Shown: positions 60,136-64,000 of the stretch, piece after piece
Layout: every line of letters starts with the position of its first letter
Numbering within the stretch: the stretch's first letter is position 1
From: Aricia agestis
Lineage: Eukaryota; Arthropoda; Insecta; Lepidoptera; Lycaenidae
DNA: 64,000 nucleotides
Assembly (NCBI RefSeq): GCF_905147365.1
Contig: NC_056428.1
Coordinates: 42,066,001 to 42,130,000, forward strand
Direction of reading: 5' to 3'
Made by a program: the position numbers and the translations under genes
The notes under the pieces: model-generated
What the model was told of the DNA's origin: nothing
The model's database searches: none
Seen by the model: the letters and a program-made list of their open reading frames with translations, nothing else

Positions 60136-63100
60136 CGGCTACACACCGATTTCTGCAGGGCAATTTGAATCACTGCGCCCATGCTCAGGATCTTATGATT
60201 CAAAATATGGCGCAGTGGTCAATTGACCTAGCGTTCGTGTCGGAGCCGTGCCGCATGCTCCCCAGAAATGACTGGGTGGGAAGCGCGGACTCAACGGTCG
60301 CTCTAGTGTTTGGCCCCGGAATTGTGCCTCCAACATCAAGGAAGACAACCAAGGGCCAGGGGTTTGTCGTCGCCAGCATGGGGGCCCTCACTGCGGTGGG
60401 GGTCTACTTCTCCCCCAACAGGCCTCTCGCCGAGTTTGAGGCATTTCTGGGACGGCTGACTCCCATCGTAGGCGGAGCATCCGGTCCTGTAGTCGTCGCC
60501 GGAGACTTCAACGCGAAGTCTTCGCTCTGGGGTTCCTCGGCGACGAATGCAAGAGGCCGAGTGATGGAAGATTGGCTGGGGTCCACGGGACTAATAGTGG
60601 TCAATCGAGGGGCAGTTAGCACCTGCATTAGACAGCAGGGCGAGTCCATTGTGGATGTAACGCTGGCGAGTCCGAACTTTGCCGGTCGAATCGCCAACTG
60701 GAGGGTTGAGGCTGAAGAGGAAACCATCTCGGACCATCGGTACATCCGCTTCGATGTGTCCGCTCGAATATCGGAGCTAGGCCGCGCAATGTCATCCGGC
60801 GGCGGCCCGAGATGGTCTCTGGGGAAGCTCAACAGGGAGCTATTGGAGGAGGCCGCGATAGTTACGTCGTGGGCTCGACTCCCCTCTGACGACGTCGAAG
60901 AATGTGCGGAGTGGTTGAATGAGGCGTTGCGTAACATCTGCGACGCCTCTATGCCACGCGTCGGGCCACGCAAACCGCGACGCCAGACTTATTGGTGGTG
61001 CCCAGAGATCGACCAGCTGAGGCGGGAGAGCATAGCGGCACGCCGCCGCTACACACATTATCGCAGAAGGCGAAATAGGGTTCCCGAAGAAGAGGAGGCC
61101 ATATATGATGCCTACCGTGCAGCACGCCAAGCCCTCCGTAAGGGCATCACGGAGGCAAAGGCCGCATCATGGCAGGAGTGGATACGGGCCCTCGACGAGG
61201 ACCCTTGGGGTAAACCCTATAAGTGGGTACGGCAGAGGCTCCGTCCGGCTGCCCCGCCAATCACCCAAAGTCTCGAACCGGAACTGCTCAACAGAGTCGT
61301 CTCGACCCTATTTCCATCTGGGGTCGAGCGGAACCCAGCGGTGGCGGCTCAACCGGATGAGACATGGGAAGTTGAGGAAGACATCCCGCCTGTAACATCT
61401 GCGGAACTGGCGGCGGCGGTCCACAAAATGGGACTAAAGAACACAGCGCCCGGACTTGACGGAGTCCCGGGACGTGTCCTGCTCCTGTCCATGAAAGAGT
61501 TGGAGCCGCAGGTACTCACCATTTTGACTAACTGCTTAGTCCAGGGAAGAGTACCGCGGCGATGGAAGACCGGGAAACTGGTTCTTCTTCGTAAGGCCGG
61601 GCGTCCGGAGGATAGTCCATCCGCGTACCGTCCGATCGTTTTACTAGACGAGATTGCCAAGATTCTCGAGCGGGTGATTGTGGCGCGACTCGTCAAACAC
61701 CTCGAGAGCGTCGGCCCAGACCTGAGCCCGAATCAATTCGGATTTCGCTCAGGCCGCTCAACGATCGGTGCGGTTGCGCGCCTCCGAGACATTGCAGAGG
61801 AAGAGGTGAACCGGGGCGGGGTAGTGTTGGCTGTGTCGCTAGACATATCTAACGCCTTCAACTCCCTGCCCTGGGAAACCATTAAAGCCGGATTAAGACA
61901 CCACGGCGTTCCGAGATACATGCGGCGTACCATGGGCAGCTATCTCTCGGAACGCTCCGTGCAGTTCCCTACACAGAATGGATGGGACATAGAAGAAGTG
62001 GACTGTGGCGTTCCACAAGGTTCGGCGGTAGGGCCGACACTGTGGAACATCGGTTTTGACTCAGTGCTCCGCGGCGCAATGCTTCGCGGTGCAGAGGTCA
62101 TCTGCTACGCCGACGACACAGAAGTCGTCTGTTGTGCCAGGACCTACCGCGAAGCAGTCATCCTGGCGACCGCTTCCGTCGCTCAAGTGGTTCGCCGGAT
62201 ACGCGCGCTGGGCCTAAACGTCGCGTTGGAGAAATCCGAGGCCCTATTCTTCCACGGGCCGAGGAACCCACCGCCGCCGGACATGGCTGTGGTAGTAGGC
62301 GGAACCAGCATCAATGTCACTCCAGCTATGACATACCTGGGAATAGTCTTGGACGGAAGATGGTCCTTTGCAGAACACTTTCGCCGGCTGTCCGAAAAGG
62401 TCTCCAGAGCAGCTGGAGCCCTCGCGTCGCTTCTCCCGAATCTCGGGGGGCCGAGCATCGGCTGTCGGCGTCTGTATATGGGCGTCATCCGGTCCATGAT
62501 CATGTACGGCTCGCCGGTCAGGGCTAACCATCTTTCACCCCAGAACCGGCTCATACTCGGACGAATACAGCGGGTGATGGCGACCCGGGCAGTGCGTGGC
62601 TACCGCACCATATCAAAGGATGCGGCATGCCTGCTCGCGGGAAGCCTACCCTGGGACCTCGATGCTCAAGCCCTCGCAGACGTATATTGGCGTTGCGCAG
62701 CGGTCCGCGCGGAGGGCAGCAACCCTTTAACGGACGCCGTACGTCGGTGGAGGAGCTCAGCCAACGAGAGGGCAATGGAGTTGTGGGCGCAACGGCTCGA
62801 GGAGCCTACTGTAAGCGTCAACCTCATTGAGGCGATCCGGCCCCTATTCAGGGAGTGGACTGGACGGAAGTACGGGGCGCTGAGTTTCCGCCTAACACAG
62901 ATACTGACCGGGCATGGATGCTTCGGTCGGTATCTGTGTGAGATCGCAGGAAGCGAACCGACCGCAGAATGTCACCACTGCGGCGCGGACCCGGACACGG
63001 CCGAGCACACAATCACGGCCTGTCCCGCTTGGATAGAGCAACGAGCGGAGTTATCATCCGCCATCGATGAAGACGTAACGCTCCCAGCGCTCATAAGGGC

Positions 63101-63269
63101 AATGGTCAGGAGCGAAGATGGATGGACAGCCGTTGAGACGTACGCGCATAGCGTAATCTCGACGAAGGAGGAGGCCGAGCGCGCGAGAGAGCAGGCGGCG
63201 CTTGAACTCTCAGGAAGAAGGCCGAGGCGGAGACGTGCCGCTCGCAATGGCCACGACATCCCGCCTTAA
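60135..63269 (+). CDS. E7 ORF2: endonuclease-reverse transcriptase, 1044 aa, non-AUG start
   Basis: Opens at ACG in TAACG, as in E3. FLQGN (endonuclease Asn) is at codons 6-10. The first ATG in frame is at 60195, codon 21, after this residue, so an AUG start would remove part of the active site. Motifs: VSEP, VVAGDFNAKSSLWGS near 121, ISDHRYIRF near 198, SLDISNAF near 567, CGVPQGSAVGP, YADD near 656, C-terminal knuckle CHHCGADPDTAEH...C near 944. The frame is open to TAA at 63267. It probably supplies nicking and reverse transcription for itself, and perhaps for the gag-only elements. Confidence 0.92.
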   Translation, partial: TATHRFLQGNLNHCAHAQDLMIQNMAQWSIDLAFVSEPCRMLPRNDWVGSADSTVALVFGPGIVPPTSRKTTKGQGFVVASMGALTAVGVYFSPNRPLAEFEAFLGRLTPIVGGASGPVVVAGDFNAKSSLWGSSATNARGRVMEDWLGSTGLIVVNRGAVSTCIRQQGESIVDVTLASPNFAGRIANWRVEAEEETISDHRYIRFDVSARISELGRAMSSGGGPRWSLGKLNRELLEEAAIVTSWARLPSDDVEECAEWLNEALRNICDASMPRVGPRKPRRQTYWWCPEIDQLRRESIAARRRYTHYRRRRNRVPEEEEAIYDAYRAARQALRKGITEAKAASWQEWIRALDEDPWGKPYKWVRQRLRPAAPPITQSLEPELLNRVVSTLFPSGVERNPAVAAQPDETWEVEEDIPPVTSAELAAAVHKMGLKNTAPGLDGVPGRVLLLSMKELEPQVLTILTNCLVQGRVPRRWKTGKLVLLRKAGRPEDSPSAYRPIVLLDEIAKILERVIVARLVKHLESVGPDLSPNQFGFRSGRSTIGAVARLRDIAEEEVNRGGVVLAVSLDISNAFNSLPWETIKAGLRHHGVPRYMRRTMGSYLSERSVQFPTQNGWDIEEVDCGVPQGSAVGPTLWNIGFDSVLRGAMLRGAEVICYADDTEVVCCARTYREAVILATASVAQVVRRIRALGLNVALEKSEALFFHGPRNPPPPDMAVVVGGTSINVTPAMTYLGIVLDGRWSFAEHFRRLSEKVSRAAGALASLLPNLGGPSIGCRRLYMGVIRSMIMYGSPVRANHLSPQNRLILGRIQRVMATRAVRGYRTISKDAACLLAGSLPWDLDAQALADVYWRCAAVRAEGSNPLTDAVRRWRSSANERAMELWAQRLEEPTVSVNLIEAIRPLFREWTGRKYGALSFRLTQILTGHGCFGRYLCEIAGSEPTAECHHCGADPDTAEHTITACPAWIEQRAELSSAIDEDVTLPALIRAMVRSEDGWTAVETYAHSVISTKEEAERAREQAALELSGRRPRRRRAARNGHDIPP

Positions 63270-63656
63270 CCAGGGGACTCGGGCGGTGGTATGGGGATGC
63301 CGCCGCCCATTACATCGAGTCCCCGAGTGGGTCGCGATGCGCAACATGTTCCCGCGCATCGCGACATACGAAGAGGAACGGCCTATGCAAGCCCCCCATG
63401 TGGGGCCTCTGTTCAGCCTGAGGGTCAATAAAACCCCCCCAATGTAAGGGCCTGTGCCGTACAGCAGGTGTCGCCGACCGAGTCCCGGAAGCCATGTAGC
63501 AGTCACCGGTCGACTCGGTCCAGCGTGTCGAGGGAACATCGCAGTGTTTTAGTGGGTAGGGCCGCGGCACATACCATCTTCGCCGTGGCGAGCCCCACAT
63601 ATCCGCAGGGGAGCCCCCATCCCCTGCGTCGAATGCGTCACTGCATTTCACTGCGT

Positions 63657-63708
<52 letters not shown>
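63270..63708 (+). other. E7 3' UTR with conserved hairpins and poly(A)
   Basis: GGGCGGTGG/CCGCCGCCC (63281-63308), GTCGCGATGCGC/GCGCATCGCGAC (63331-63365), aagccccccatgtggggc (about 63390), terminal GTGGG (63552-63556) with CCCAC (63594-63598) enclosing GCCGCGGC/GCCGTGGC. Same order as E3 with paired changes. Confidence 0.82.
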
Positions 63709-63710
<2 letters not shown>

Positions 63711-64000
63711 TTAGGTTAGGTTAGGTTAGGTTAGGTTAGGTTAGGTTAGGTTAGGTTAGGTTAGGTTAGGTTAGGTTAGGTTAGGTTAGGTTAGGTTAGG
63801 TTAGGTTAGGTTAGGTTAGGTTAGGTTAGGTTAGGTTAGGTTAGGTTAGGTTAGGTTAGGTTAGGTTAGGTTAGGTTAGGTTAGGTTAGGTTAGGTTAGG
63901 TTAGGTTAGGTTAGGTTAGGTTAGGTTAGGTTAGGTTAGGTTAGGTTAGGTTAGGTTAGGTTAGGTTAGGTTAGGTTAGGTTAGGTTAGGTTAGGTTAGG
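63709..64000. repeat. Terminal telomeric array, (TTAGG)n
   Basis: About 58 perfect units running to the last base of the window. It is the longest array here and distal to every element, so the right edge is probably the chromosome end or close to it. Confidence 0.97.

Larger units (their letters stand above)
57489..63708 (+). mobile_element. E7: full-length telomeric retrotransposon nearest the tip
   Basis: GGGGGCGATACCGGTCCG start, 385-bp 5' UTR, ORF1, ORF2 overlapping at UAACG, 3' UTR 63270-63657, A51 at 63658-63708, then the terminal TTAGG array. It is a relative of E3, well diverged in sequence but with the same ORF2 length (1044 codons). No defect is seen in any catalytic motif. Confidence 0.93.

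Noticed and set aside
28877..64000. CRISPR-like array from regularly spaced repeats
   Set aside because: The units are contiguous TTAGG telomere repeats without unique spacers, in a eukaryotic genome.

Overview
This window is the right-hand end of an insect chromosome, almost certainly from a moth or butterfly. It finishes in an unbroken (TTAGG)n array at 63709-64000, the arthropod telomere repeat written 5'->3' towards the tip. Lepidopteran-type Helitron ends, a tRNA-derived SINE, other dispersed repeats and SART-type telomeric non-LTR retrotransposons support this. I cannot name the species.

Region 1, 1-28876, is AT-rich subtelomeric DNA. The only host gene seen is the 3' half of Ube2g2 (ubiquitin-conjugating enzyme E2 G2): two coding exons at 5159-5299 and 8347-8468. 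The rest is repeats: AT microsatellites, Helitron ends, several terminal-inverted-repeat elements, a SINE, a broken BEL/Pao integrase (19105-20253), a minus-strand LINE whose only ORF is a 477-aa Gag-like protein (20582-22015), and a near-perfect 1.63-kb inverted repeat (22419-24050 against 25874-27504).

Region 2, 28877-64000, is a stack of GC-rich non-LTR elements. Nearly all lie on the + strand in the (TTAGG)n array, poly(A) facing the tip. Three complete elements carry ORF1 (Gag, CCHC knuckles) and ORF2 (APE-like endonuclease, reverse transcriptase, C-terminal zinc knuckle): E1 28956-35075, E3 40498-46679 and E7 57489-63708. Three more are complete but carry only Gag: E4 46704-49781, E5 50289-53401 and E6 54200-57464. 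Shortened copies (35821-36455, 36468-38831, 39679-40458, 49866-50278, 53411-54195) and a duplicated spacer of unknown origin (35155-35751, 38896-39504) lie between them.

How they may work together: E4-E6 share the 5' terminus and the 3'-terminal hairpin of E3/E7, have long open Gag frames, and keep no trace of ORF2. The simplest reading is a two-component telomeric system, in which gag-only elements depend on ORF2 supplied by E3/E7-type elements. It resembles the HeT-A/TART pairing of Drosophila but is built on a SART-type, endonuclease-bearing lineage inserted in the opposite direction. A second notable feature is that ORF2 of E3 and E7 has no usable AUG. The UAAUG stop-start overlap of E1 (known from Bombyx SART1) is replaced in both by UAACG in good Kozak context.
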